Positions 1 to 10,394 of a stretch of 64,000 nucleotides of DNA are shown here, piece after piece. This DNA is from Seiridium cupressi (taxonomy: Eukaryota; Ascomycota; Sordariomycetes; Amphisphaeriales; Sporocadaceae): the NCBI GenBank assembly GCA_036674765.1, contig JARVKI010000054.1, positions 1 through 64,000 of the forward strand, given 5' to 3'. Under the pieces are notes generated by a model. It made no database searches. It saw nothing but the letters and a program-made list of their open reading frames with translations, and was not told the DNA's origin. The position numbers and the translations under genes were made by a program. How positions within the stretch are numbered: position 1 is the stretch's first letter; each line of letters begins with the position of its first letter.

Positions 1-1651
1 ACGAGCATCTTATCAGGCCCTTCTACTTGGCGTTCTGGGGTTGTTGGGCACTTGTTTTTTATGACCACCCCCCCCCCCCCCCCCCACAAAAAAAAAAAAG
101 AGTGAATGAGGGTCAGATCTGGGACATCGCAAGCAAAGAGCCCTGTGTCATATTGCGGCTGACCTGGTTTCTATGTATGGAATTTCGCGGCCGTTGAGAG
201 ATTTGTTCAAGGGGGTTGCCGAATAGCAATTTCACTTTCCTGATGCCCAACTCCATCCTCGCAAGATTCTCCACATCAGCCTCCAAAGGGTTCCTCTGGA
301 CCCCAGTCTCCCTTCCGAATCAAGATGGAACGGCTGAAATGGAGCATTCTGGTTTGCTAGCAGTGACCGATGACACTCTCATTGCGGGCGGGGGGTCAAA
401 GGGGATTGGCCCTGAGGCTTGCTCGGAGAAAACATCTGGTTTTGGTTTGAGTTTGTGGTGAAGAGCCGTGCTAATGCTGAAGAAGCTAGACCCTCGTGGG
501 CGTTCAAGGATCCTAGCTGTAGTTCAGCTTCGGCTACACGGGCCTGAAGAAGCGTCCGGCAGTAAGGTTAACTGCCAAGCAGCTGGCAGTGCGTTGAGCA
601 GCGTTGGCGTTGCCACGCGCTTCTCGAAGACTGACCAGAACGCGCGGCTCTTACGGCTATTGCAGAAGACGGCGAAGTTTGCGATCCCGCTGCCTCCGTC
701 GTTAATTGGGGCGGGATGACCGACAAGTGAGACCCACAGCGCTGTTCATGAGTGGATTCCATTGATTTGTAGATGAACCTCACAACCAGGAGTCCACTCT
801 GCACTCATGCTGTTTAAGCATATGGGCTGCAGGATCCCCATCAGATCCGATCCGATCCCCCACTTGAATCTCTTCTATCGGTGTCTAAATGGACTGAGAA
901 CATTAAGGACTCATCACGTCCAATGGGTCGATTTGTCGTCATCACCAACGAATGATCTCTTGTCCTAGACGTTGAATTTGGTCGCCATGTACTGTAGCTA
1001 ACTAAGCAAGCCTCTTTTCTAACTTGAAGTCGCCAGGAAATTTTGCGTTTTAGCGTTCCGGTGGCGCCGTCGATAGTCTTCTCGAGTGATGCAAAAACAG
1101 CTCATCCAGACCACCATTCAACGGCGCAAGCTTTGCTCCTTTGGTCCAGGGTGGAGATATCGAATAACGAATTCGCAGGAAGCCCAGAATCCGTAGTCAG
1201 ATGCAATGACCCGAAAGTTATTCAAGGAGCGGGCTCTGAAGCTGATCATTTCTACTTGCTATGTGGACTAAATACGCCATTTGAATCTCGGATCGGACAT
1301 GGGCCAATTCATAGTCACAACAGGAGCTCTGAGCCACCCAAGGAGCTTCGTCGTCGGCAATATTGGCCATGAAAACTGCATCCTGTAAAGTCGATTTGTT
1401 GAAGTATAATTCAAGATATCCCAGTCAGTACCTGAATGCCGCCGGGGAGCTAGGGGTACCCGAGAGTAGGACCACGGTTCATCACCAGTGCGGACACTTG
1501 GCGTTTTGGTGCACAACCTGCGATTCCACGCAAAGCCCTCCACCCATTCGCGATAAGATTATACTGACAAGACATCGGTTCGTGCAGACAACATTGTACA
1601 ACTGGTTTTATTTTGTGATATTGTTTCGTAGTAAGGATACCCCTAGCGGGA
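1..1651. other. Intergenic stretch, no supported gene
   Basis: Small open frames occur here but none has codon structure, splice sites or a protein I recognise. It begins with a run of 18 C (68-85) followed closely by a run of 12 A (88-99). It lies downstream of the ATM1 stop codon, so part is the 3' flank of that gene. Confidence 0.5.
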
Positions 1652-3847
1652 TTACCTTGAGGTGTCTATTTTGCCGTCTACTGTCTTCTCATCTGCGACT
1701 ATGTCTTTCTCCCCGTCGGTGGTGAAGAGAGTTTCCTGGGCTATGACGTATTCAGTATCTAGCATCGTGTGATTCAAGGGCATTGGCAGAAACTTACCAC
1801 TCCATAGCTCCGAGTAGAGCCCACCACGGTTGATGAGCTCTTCATGAGTTCCCATCCCCGCAACACTGCCCTCTCTGAGGACAATAATGAGGTCGGAGTC
1901 ATAAATTGTTCGGAGGCGATGTGCAACAAACACACTCGTTCTCGCTTTTTCTTTCAAGATGCTGTTGATGTTTTGCATGAGCGCCTGCTCCGTATGGGTA
2001 TCCAGTGCACTGGTAGCCTCGTCGAAGAAGAGTAACGGCGGGTCCTTGAGCAAGAGTCGCGACACAGCAAGTCGTTGCTTTTCTCCTCCACTGATCATCA
2101 TACCCCTCTCTCCAACCTTGGTGTCGTAACCCTCCGGCCAACTGGCGATAATATCGTGTATTCTTGCTCTTTTGGCTGCCGCAATAACCTCGGACTCATC
2201 GGCTGCCATGTTACCATACTTGATGTTATGGCCAACGGTATCGTTGAAGAGTGGGGTGTCCTGAGGAACAACACCAATGGATGTTCTTAGCGATTCCAGC
2301 GATACGCTCTTGACTTCCTGATCATCGATCAAGATCCGGCCGCTGTCTACATCATAGAACCTGAACAGTAATCTCAGAAGCGTGGATTTTCCGCATCCAC
2401 TTGGGCCAACAATGGCAACTTTCTTGCCAGCAGGAATAGTGAGATTGAGGTTCTTTAGGATCGGCCGTTCCTTGTTGTATCCGAAAGACACATTCTCAAA
2501 CCGAATCTGTCCGCCCTTGTTCAGTTGAAGCGGCTTAGCATTAGGGAGTTCCTTGATTGAAACATTCACTTTCTGAAGATTGAACAAAGTTTCCATGTCC
2601 AGTAGGGACTGTCGTAGCTCTCGATATACCGAGCCTAGAAAGTTCAGAGGCACAGACAATTGGAATACCAACTGATTGACCATGACCAGATCCCCAACCG
2701 TCAGCGAACCAGCCGCCACACCATTGGCGGCAAGATACATCATGGCTGTCAGAGCGCTGGAGAAGATGATATTCTGTCCACTGTTCAGGAAGGCCAGCGA
2801 CGTAGCGACTTGAATGGAGCTCTTCTCGTAGCCCAGAAGAGCTTTGTCGTACCGAGCGACCTCGAACTTCTCATTGTTGAAGTATTTGACGGCCTCATAG
2901 TTGATCAGGGAGTCTACGGCAATGGTAGAGGCCTTATTGTCTGCAGCATTGGCCTGTCTCCGGAATTTAGTTCTCCACGCTGTCGTCCAAATGGTGAACG
3001 CAGTGTAAGCAGTCATGGTAAGCGCTGTGATTGCCGCAAACTGAGCTCCGTATTGATAGGTCAAGATGCCGCAGACCATGGTGATTTCCAATGCGGTAGG
3101 CAGTATATGGAAGACCATGCTGGTCAGGAGGAAGCTGATACCCTTGGTACCCCGGTCGATGGCCCTTGTCAGTCCGCCAGTCTGCTTCGTGAGGTGGAAG
3201 TTGAGATCCAGTCTCAGCAGATGGTCAAATACGTTGGCTGCAACCCGGCGGATGGCCTTCTGCGCAACACTAGCGAATACTGCATTCCTCAGCTCCTGGA
3301 ACAGGGTAGCGCCTATCCTGGTGGCGCCGTAGGCCACAATCATGCTTCCGGCGATCATTGCAGCATTTCCACCCATTGCACCCACATCAATGTTCATTGA
3401 ATCCACGATGCTCTTGAAGTAGAATGGCACCTGGACATTGAGGACCTTGGCCCCGACCAGAAGGACAACGGCCAAGCCTACCCGAAGCTTGGTGTCCAAG
3501 CTGTCCTTTGGCCACAGGTAGTGAGCCATCTCTTTCATGATAGCCCAGTCCGCCTTCCGTTGCTCTTGTGCGCTCTTGTCTACTTGAGCTAGCGGATCCT
3601 TGGAGGCTGCAGCTGGCTTCTTGACTGCCTCCGCCACGATCTTCTGGCCATCTTCCCGAGGTTCGTTCGCGGGCGCGTTATTTGAGGCATATCGGCCGAA
3701 TAGAAGCCTCCGCGACGTCGCAGAGACCCGGGACGGCGGCTGAGATCGTATGAGTAGATGCGAGCCCAGCTGAGCCCTAGGTAGCCCAACACATGTCGGG
3801 CGACAAGTAGGAGCCCTTGCAAGACTCCTGACAATCGTTACATTCAT
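1652..3847 (-). CDS. ATM1: Mitochondrial iron-sulfur cluster ABC transporter Atm1
   Basis: This half-size ABC exporter of the mitochondrial inner membrane is known to export a glutathione-linked sulfur species needed for cytosolic Fe-S assembly. The N-terminus is Arg/Ser-rich with few acidic residues (about residues 1-55), as expected of a matrix-targeting presequence. Six membrane helices follow (about 120-405), including the family stretch [12 protein letters not shown] near 316-327. The ATPase domain has Walker [10 protein letters not shown] (481-489), signature ISGGEKQR (585-592), Walker B LLFFDE (605-610) and the H-loop in VAHRL. A 57-nt intron (1741-1797; GTAAGT...ATAG) is in frame and free of stops. 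Removing it turns an odd C-terminal segment into ELWSAQETLF, which fits fungal Atm1, and gives 712 aa instead of 731. The gene looks intact. Confidence 0.95.
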   Translation of the reverse strand: MNVTIVRSLARAPTCRPTCVGLPRAQLGSHLLIRSQPPSRVSATSRRLLFGRYASNNAPANEPREDGQKIVAEAVKKPAAASKDPLAQVDKSAQEQRKADWAIMKEMAHYLWPKDSLDTKLRVGLAVVLLVGAKVLNVQVPFYFKSIVDSMNIDVGAMGGNAAMIAGSMIVAYGATRIGATLFQELRNAVFASVAQKAIRRVAANVFDHLLRLDLNFHLTKQTGGLTRAIDRGTKGISFLLTSMVFHILPTALEITMVCGILTYQYGAQFAAITALTMTAYTAFTIWTTAWRTKFRRQANAADNKASTIAVDSLINYEAVKYFNNEKFEVARYDKALLGYEKSSIQVATSLAFLNSGQNIIFSSALTAMMYLAANGVAAGSLTVGDLVMVNQLVFQLSVPLNFLGSVYRELRQSLLDMETLFNLQKVNVSIKELPNAKPLQLNKGGQIRFENVSFGYNKERPILKNLNLTIPAGKKVAIVGPSGCGKSTLLRLLFRFYDVDSGRILIDDQEVKSVSLESLRTSIGVVPQDTPLFNDTVGHNIKYGNMAADESEVIAAAKRARIHDIIASWPEGYDTKVGERGMMISGGEKQRLAVSRLLLKDPPLLFFDEATSALDTHTEQALMQNINSILKEKARTSVFVAHRLRTIYDSDLIIVLREGSVAGMGTHEELINRGGLYSELWSGKFLPMPLNHTMLDTEYVIAQETLFTTDGEKDIVADEKTVDGKIDTSR

Positions 3848-4409
3848 CCCTCACGCGCAGTCATCGTGGGTTGCGCTCGTCCGCGGGGTCAATCGAGGGT
3901 GGGGAGCGTTACTTTCGTCGTGTGCGGGATCTCGGGCGCGACGCTGAGATTTCGAAAATATTCAAGGAGGGTTGGAGGTGGCGTAGCAGGGCAGAGTGTA
4001 GGCGAACGAAGCTCGTCTGGAAAATGGGTTGGCCAGCGTCAAACACCCAATAATACCCAAGGCAGTTAAGGGACCTTGATGTCACTCGAGCCCTAAATCC
4101 GCATAATTCTGCTGCCCGGAGCTACCGGCTGCGGGACGGCTTTTGGCCTCAGCTTGAGCACGGACTTTTAACACATTGGAGCACTCTGCTATCTATCAGG
4201 GGCTTTCTCTCAGCGATATATTATCCACTTCACAGCTCGAAGATTAGATGCACTGGTGTCCATTGGAGATCTGTTCGAGTTCCTCTGCTATCATCACAAA
4301 GCCATACACTTCTTCCTACTTCTAGTCCTTCTTCAGGCCCTACTACTCCAGCTACTCACAACATCTCCCCCCGTGACCTGCAATTCCTTCCAGATCTGTC
4401 GAATGCATA
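3848..4409. other. ATM1 promoter region and AGO 3' flank
   Basis: This is the gap between the ATM1 start codon and the Argonaute stop codon, both genes being on the minus strand. It must hold the ATM1 promoter and the AGO 3' end. I see no further coding region. The part next to ATM1 is GC-rich and the part next to AGO is CT-rich on the plus strand. Confidence 0.5.
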
Positions 4410-7400
4410 CTAAATGTAGTACATCTGATTCTTCATCCATGGATGGACTGTCTCCCCTCTGAGACTCGTCTTCTCCTGTTGAGTAAGCGTTTGTTCCGGA
4501 GTGTATAGTCCATGCTTGTGGCATTTTGCTCGATTACAGACTAGATCAGCGTAATTTGCTGCCGGACAAATCCTGACAGCAGTCGTGGCACGGTTGAACA
4601 GATAGCACATGCCGTGTGTCATATTCTGGAACGCCTCTGCAGCACGTTCCCCGTAGATATCAGCGAAGATCTCATCAACTAGGATGGTGTAGTGGGCAGG
4701 AATAGCAGTTCCTGGAAGGGAGTGTTAGTAGAAATCACGAACCTGTGGCATTCTTCTTTGTGGCCCACCTTGGAGTGCTGTGTGTGCTTGCAACAAGAAA
4801 TTCCATTGGCAAGCAACTGTAATACCTCTGTCTACCGCAGTGCCGTGTCGTGGGTTAGAGACTGCTCCGTTAGGCTTCGGGGCCGTGTAAAATCGAGTCT
4901 GGTGGCTCTTGACAGCAACAGCGAAAGTTATACGTGCTCGGACTAAATGTCGCTCGTCGTAGATCTTGTCACATCTCTGGCGAATCTGTCGATACTCTTG
5001 ACTAACGACCCCGGCAAACTGGCTTTCAGAGACCCCATCACGGTAGATGATTATGTTTTCCGGTAAGTCCTTGTTTTTCTCATACCAGATTTTCAAACGG
5101 CTCTCGATGGCGTCCTGGAGCGCAGCTGCATCCTCGAGTATCTCCACTCGGCCTGTCTGTGGCCAGGATGTTGCCGGCCATTGTGCCAGATATTTATCCA
5201 CACTGGCGACCATCCCAATCAGAGAAGGAGGCATGTTCTCATCTTGAGCAGCATTTTTCTTCGCCTGTTTGCGCTTTCGAGGCATGTTAGGAGGGTGGAC
5301 TACGTCGTATGAAACAACCATTGTCTTGCTCTCCTTGATGAGTTCGATCTCTTCGGAAAGATAGTGATTTATTCCGCCTGCTTTGAGGTTAATCTTCAAA
5401 CCAATGTTCGCAAACGTCGACGAATTCCTTTTCAGGAGAGTACTTTCATGGACGCAGACGGTGTGGAACCCAAGCTCAACGTCACCGAGTCTTTTCATTT
5501 GCTCGTACACATCATTGACGCGTTTCGATCCGTCTGGAAGAACAACGATGCAGAACTCCTGGATGTTCTTTTTCGTGTGCTGTTCTCTGACGATAGTGTT
5601 GATCTTCTTCAAGTCCATTGTGTCGTCACTGATGAGGATACCGTTTACTGACTGGGGCCGTGGCACTGGAATACCCATCTGAGCTGCGTTCTTGATAAGT
5701 TGTGGCATCGCCTGTTTGATGCCAATGACGTTCGGTTTGTGGTCTGAGAGCTGGAAATACACATATGTCAATTTAACGGCGGTACCGGGAGCATAGACTC
5801 GGCAACCCTTCATGCCCCACGAGCTTTGACTTTGCTTGGCCGGTGCACTACGGTTGTACATTACGGTGGGAGGCCTGAAGAGGTGCGAGTTCACGGTGAC
5901 AAGATTTCGGTCAATCGACAAACCGAGAGCGGGCTAAAACAAGTGTCAGTACGTCTGATGGCCCTGCAACCAACGTCTTGCATTAGAGAAAACACCTACA
6001 AGGCAACAATTCACGTCCAAGTTTAGGACATTTCGACCTTGTTCGAGGATGGAGCTGACGTTCTCCTGGGGTACGCGGCAGGCGATGTCTTTCAGGACCT
6101 CTATCTCAGAGTTGGAAAGTTCGCCGCTGAGTGGGTGGCCAGGCAGAATTTCGCAGAGGTCTGCGTCAATGAACATCGGCTTCCCTGGGTGGCCCACATT
6201 GATAACTGGGAGGCTTGGATCTACCTCTCGGTGGAACTCTATTCAAATAGTTAGTTAATACCTGATTGTAGTTTATTGTAGACTTACTGGTACGATAGTG
6301 GCATTGAACTGTTCTGTAGGTTACTGATGTATCCTGGTCCTGAGGGCCCGTTTGAGAGAATTTAATTTGACCCGGGCCTAGGAAGGGCTCCTTGAATTGG
6401 TGTTGTACACAGTCTTGTGTATCGGTGCCGTGGTCAATGGTGAGGGCATGGATGGTCTTTTGCACAGGTTCCTGTCCCGGAACCTTGTATAAGACTTTGG
6501 CATTGCGAAGCTGGTAGTGCAGAACCTTCAACCTGTCTTTGTCGTGTTGTGAGATGTTGGGGTTTCGTCCCATGACATACAATCTCTGGTCTTTGATGAG
6601 GGTTCCAACAGTTACCGGGCGGAGGAAAGCATTGTATGTGAGGTTCACATTCAATAACAACCCCCCGGTCGCCGGCCGAACACTCATGATGTAGCCTCGT
6701 ATGGCGCAAAGCGCACTCTTGATCGTGTCATTCGATCTGAAAAGACTGTGAGTCTCCCCCGGTGCACTTGTGTCAAAAAATCGACCTCTGGGTAAAGAGA
6801 CGATGTTGTCATCCAGTCGAGAGTGATGTCCAACAACGATGCTCAGAGTATCCAAGACTGCAGAGAAACGCGTGTAGCTCTCCGAGGTGTTGATGACATT
6901 CTGCATGGTCTTTAGGAATACGAGGAGCTCACCGATATTAGCATCATAACGTTTAGAGAAAGTCACGTTATAGTCTGTGCTCCCCGTGCCTTTATGGTTG
7001 GGAATTGTAACCTTGATAGCGGCGGAGGGACCAAGAACGAGCGGAGTACCGAAGACCATGTGCAAGTCGAAGTCTGAGGCATATTCTTGCGCTCGATGCA
7101 GGATTTCTGCAGTATTTGCGATGATGGCTTTCAGTTTGCCGCCTTTTGGCTGTTTCTCATTTTGTTCGACAGGGTTGATGGTAACAGTGTATTTGTACAG
7201 GGTGTTGCCTTCCAAGAGGATCTTGAAGTAATTCGCAAGTAGAAGTGGGCCATCGCCGGCAGCGTTGACAAATGCGGGCCTGGGAGGAAATAATGACGGA
7301 TCATTATCCAAAGAAAGACGTCCAACATTCGGCGAGTCTTCATCTGTGGATTCCTGGGCAGTCGCGTCCTCGGGGCCGGTACCTCGCTCAGGCGTGATGG

Positions 7401-7572
7401 CAGGTGTGATCGCGTCAGTTGTCGCAGTCGGTAGCTGCTCATGGTTTAGTGACTGTGAGTACTGGTCTTCCAGTCTTGTCACCTCTTCATCCGCCACTGC
7501 GGCCGCAAATGAAGGCAAGGTGAGCGGCGTATTGCGAGTAGTTGACCGGGGCTGGCGAAGTGGTTCCAACAT
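4410..7572 (-). CDS. Argonaute, QDE-2/AGO-like slicer
   Basis: This small-RNA-guided RNA silencing protein binds guide RNA through its PAZ and MID domains and cleaves targets with PIWI. I read four exons: 7572-6288, 6238-6000, 5933-4769 and 4711-4410, giving 996 aa. Intron ends support this, for example branch site CTAAC before TTCCAG at 4712. Exon 1 holds the N and linker regions and most of PAZ, and PAZ ends near FIDADLCEILPG. PIWI keeps all four catalytic residues by alignment with known Argonautes: D718 in YDVVHPP, E772 in RVEIL, D807 in YRDGVSESQF and H892 in LLQAHTALQG. The C-terminus has the family blocks PAHYTILVDEIF and CYLFNRATTAVRICPAANYAD. The last intron uses the unusual donor GTGGGC. 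A Lys/Arg-rich insertion follows the first catalytic Asp. The gene diverges from the FSP1-like gene. Confidence 0.93.
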
Positions 7573-8689
7573 TTTGCCGATGAGGCAGCGCTCGACCAGA
7601 GCCGATGCCTTGATAACAGGCGTTCTACAGTGAAGTATTGAAAACCTTTTTATGAAATTGAAGTGATGAAATGATGAAAAACTTGGGGCCAGGCTCGACC
7701 AGAGCTGATGTCCTGATGACAGATGGTTCTACAGCGGAGTGGTGAAAGGCTTGTTTTGAACTTGAAATAATGAAATGGGGAGAATTTTGGAGCCAAGCTC
7801 TCCCATATTGTTCGCCGCGCCTTCCCAGTTCCGTTTGCAGGCTGCTGTTGCTAGGTCAAATCACGAATTTGAATAATTGGCATGCTCGCTTCCACGGAAT
7901 GGTGTAACCCTGGACGACTTTTTCCTGTGCTCAAGGCTGTTATTCAATTTCAGTTTATCACAGCAGGTAGATTCCAAACAAATCAATGAACACGCAAATA
8001 AATTAGGAGCACTCATTAATTAAGTGGTAACGACAACAACACATTGATAATGGCTTTTTATAATATATGTAGACTAGTTGTTATTGCACCTATCAACAGA
8101 GGTCTATCCAAGTCCTTCTGATTTTCTTGAGTCCTTCCTTCAAGCCACAGAATCAATCTAATTGAATACAGAGAGAGCCTCCTAGAAACCGCGTGACTTG
8201 TGCCCGCCAACTCTGGTTGCCAGATGACTGCCCAGCTACATATTGTTAGATAGAAGGCGACTGCAAGTCACGGGTCAATCGTGCGCAAGATTTGGTAAGT
8301 AGCCGACTCAGTTGGGATGTCTCATATCCTTAGAGTATTTCTTTCTTTTGTATCGACGCCGGACTCATGCCGATCTCCCGGATGGAGACATTGACAGAAG
8401 GCTACAGTTTGTTCGTAACGCCGATTTAGGTTCGGAAAGTGGTCGGTCCCGCAAAAAACGCGAGCCGAGCTGCGCCGCGACCGACACTCGGCGATGCCGG
8501 AGGGCCCGGATTTAGGGGACGGGAGATGATAAATGTCTCCGACTCGGCCTCAGTCAACAGAAAGCCCGTTCCTGCGTTTGCTTTTTATCAGATCGATCTG
8601 ATTAAATCAAGTTGAGATTCTTACATGTACTTTGGATACCTGGTACTTTACTTTCTTGTCGAAAAAGTGGACTGCACCTAGCACCAGCC
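7573..8689. promoter_or_regulatory. Divergent promoter region, AGO / FSP1-like
   Basis: The two flanking genes point away from each other, so this 1.1-kb interval must carry both promoters. Apart from the tandem duplication next to AGO I can name no specific site. The centre (about 7970-8080) is AT-rich. Confidence 0.5.
7591..7797. repeat. Imperfect tandem duplication, about 103 bp, two copies
   Basis: Two adjacent copies begin with CTCGACCAGAGC at 7591 and 7694. They share the order of short landmarks TTCTACAG, TTGAA and GGAGCCA/GGGGCCA. The copies differ by scattered substitutions and small indels. They sit immediately upstream of the Argonaute start codon, so in its 5' UTR or promoter. 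Confidence 0.75.
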
Positions 8690-10277
8690 ATGGCTACAAC
8701 ATTGAAAAACGTGATTGTCGTGGGCGGCTCGTACGTAGGAATGGTAATCATTGACAATGCACTAAATACGTGTTATGCGCCACTCGCTGATCCTATTTCA
8801 TAGGCGACAACAAAAGAGCTCGCCAGTGTTCTGCCCGCAACACATCGCGTGAGTCTTTGAGTTGGTCCCGATCAATTCTCCCACACTGCTGATGCCATAT
8901 TAGATTCTGCTTGTTGAGCCCCACAGCCACTTTCACCACTTATTCGCATTCGTAAGTACCTCCTCAGTGTCTAAATCAGCGTATCTATAACATCAGTCAA
9001 GAGTGCCATATTTGCGAACTCTTGGTATCATTTTGTGCATCGTTGTCCCGCAGCAAAGAGCTCACCGTTCATTCCAGCCTCGCTTCGCAGTATTACCGTC
9101 ATATGAGCACAAAGCCTTCATTCCCTACACAGCTGCATTCGGATCGGCATCCTCATCAGCACAGCATGCAGTCGTACAAGCGAGAGTAGAGTCGCTGCGC
9201 TCAGATCGCGTCGTGCTGGATCGGGAGTGGCAGGGCTCGAAGGAGATCCCTTTCGAATACCTGGTTGTGGCGTCCGGCACAAAACTGCAGGCGCCTGGCT
9301 CAATGCAAGACGACGAGAAGTCCCTGTCGGTCAAATACTTCCAGGAGTATCAGAAGCGCATTACAGCTGCCAATTCAGTTATCGTCGTCGGTGGTGGAGC
9401 AGTAGGTGTACAGATGGTGACGGATTTGAAAGAGCTCTACCCGGAGAAGGAGGTGACGCTTGTGCATTCGAGGAACAAGCTGATGCCATTGTATCACGAG
9501 CAGCTGGATGGTATCATCAAGGAAAGGTGCCAAGAACTCGGCGTCAAGTAAGTCATGCAGTTGCAACCACCGAAGCCTATATACTGACATGGACAACCAG
9601 GCTTGTGCTGGGGTCCCGAGTCGTTATGCCTTCCGGCGGGCTTGATCCAAATGACACTTCAATTGAGCTGCAGAACGGCACCAAGCTCTCGGCGGACGTG
9701 ATAGTCCCAGCTGTGGGCCAGACCCCGAACACGCAGTTTCTCTCGGGTCTCACTCCTTCGTCCAAAGACTCACTAATCAACCCAGCCAACCGCTTTATCC
9801 GCGTAAAGCCAACACTACAATTCCAAGATCCCAAGTACCCTAACATCTATGCTGTCGGTGATATCGCAGACAGCGGCGCACACAAAGCCGCACGGCCCGG
9901 AGCGGCCCAAGCAGCGGTCGTCGCCAAGAACGTGCTTGCCATGATCGAGGGCAAGGAGCCGAGTGAGCCCATCGTCGTGAGCCCTCCCGGGATTCATATG
10001 AGTCTTGGTTTGGTAAGTTAAAGCCCTGAATGGATCAGTGCTACGAGATTTGTCAACTAACATCGTAATTTAGACCAAGAACCTGGTGTTCATGAACCCA
10101 AATACCGCTGAGGGCGAGACTGAGCCTATGATTAAACATAGAGACGAGTGAGTAATTATTTCACGACTACAAGAAACCACGCTGACTTTCCATAGTGGCA
10201 AGAGAGACATGGGAATTGAGAAGGTGTGGGTAAAACGGGGTGTGAATGTCACCGACCCGGCGCAATACCACCTCTAG
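8690..10277 (+). CDS. FSP1/AIFM2-like NAD(P)H oxidoreductase
   Basis: This is a flavoprotein of the apoptosis-inducing-factor / type II NADH dehydrogenase group. Relatives reduce quinones using NAD(P)H. Seven exons join in frame: 8690-8743, 8804-8848, 8904-8951, 9078-9547, 9601-10012, 10074-10147 and 10196-10277, giving 394 aa. The start is the first ATG before the FAD-binding motif IVVGGSYVGM. The family segment HFHHLFAFPRFAV is only formed after splicing the third intron. A second dinucleotide motif VIVVGGGAVG binds NAD(P)H, and the C-terminal FAD contact is YAVGDIAD. I see no N-terminal targeting peptide, so cytosolic or membrane-peripheral action is likely but inferred. The first two internal exons are very short (45 and 48 nt). 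The gene looks intact. Confidence 0.9.
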
Positions 10278-10394
10278 AAGACAAGTATCGGAATAGAGTC
10301 CTTCACAGACCCGGAACCCAAAAATGAAGACAAGACTAGATCGAATAGAAATCTTGTACAATATTGAATGTTATGATAACTGTATTGTTAACAT

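Noticed and set aside
2660..3400. 246-codon plus-strand open frame
   Set aside because: It is antisense to the ATM1 membrane domain and reflects that gene's codon use; no motif of its own.
4250..4300. GTTCGAGTTCC resembling a tRNA B-box
   Set aside because: No matching A-box or cloverleaf arms could be drawn around it.
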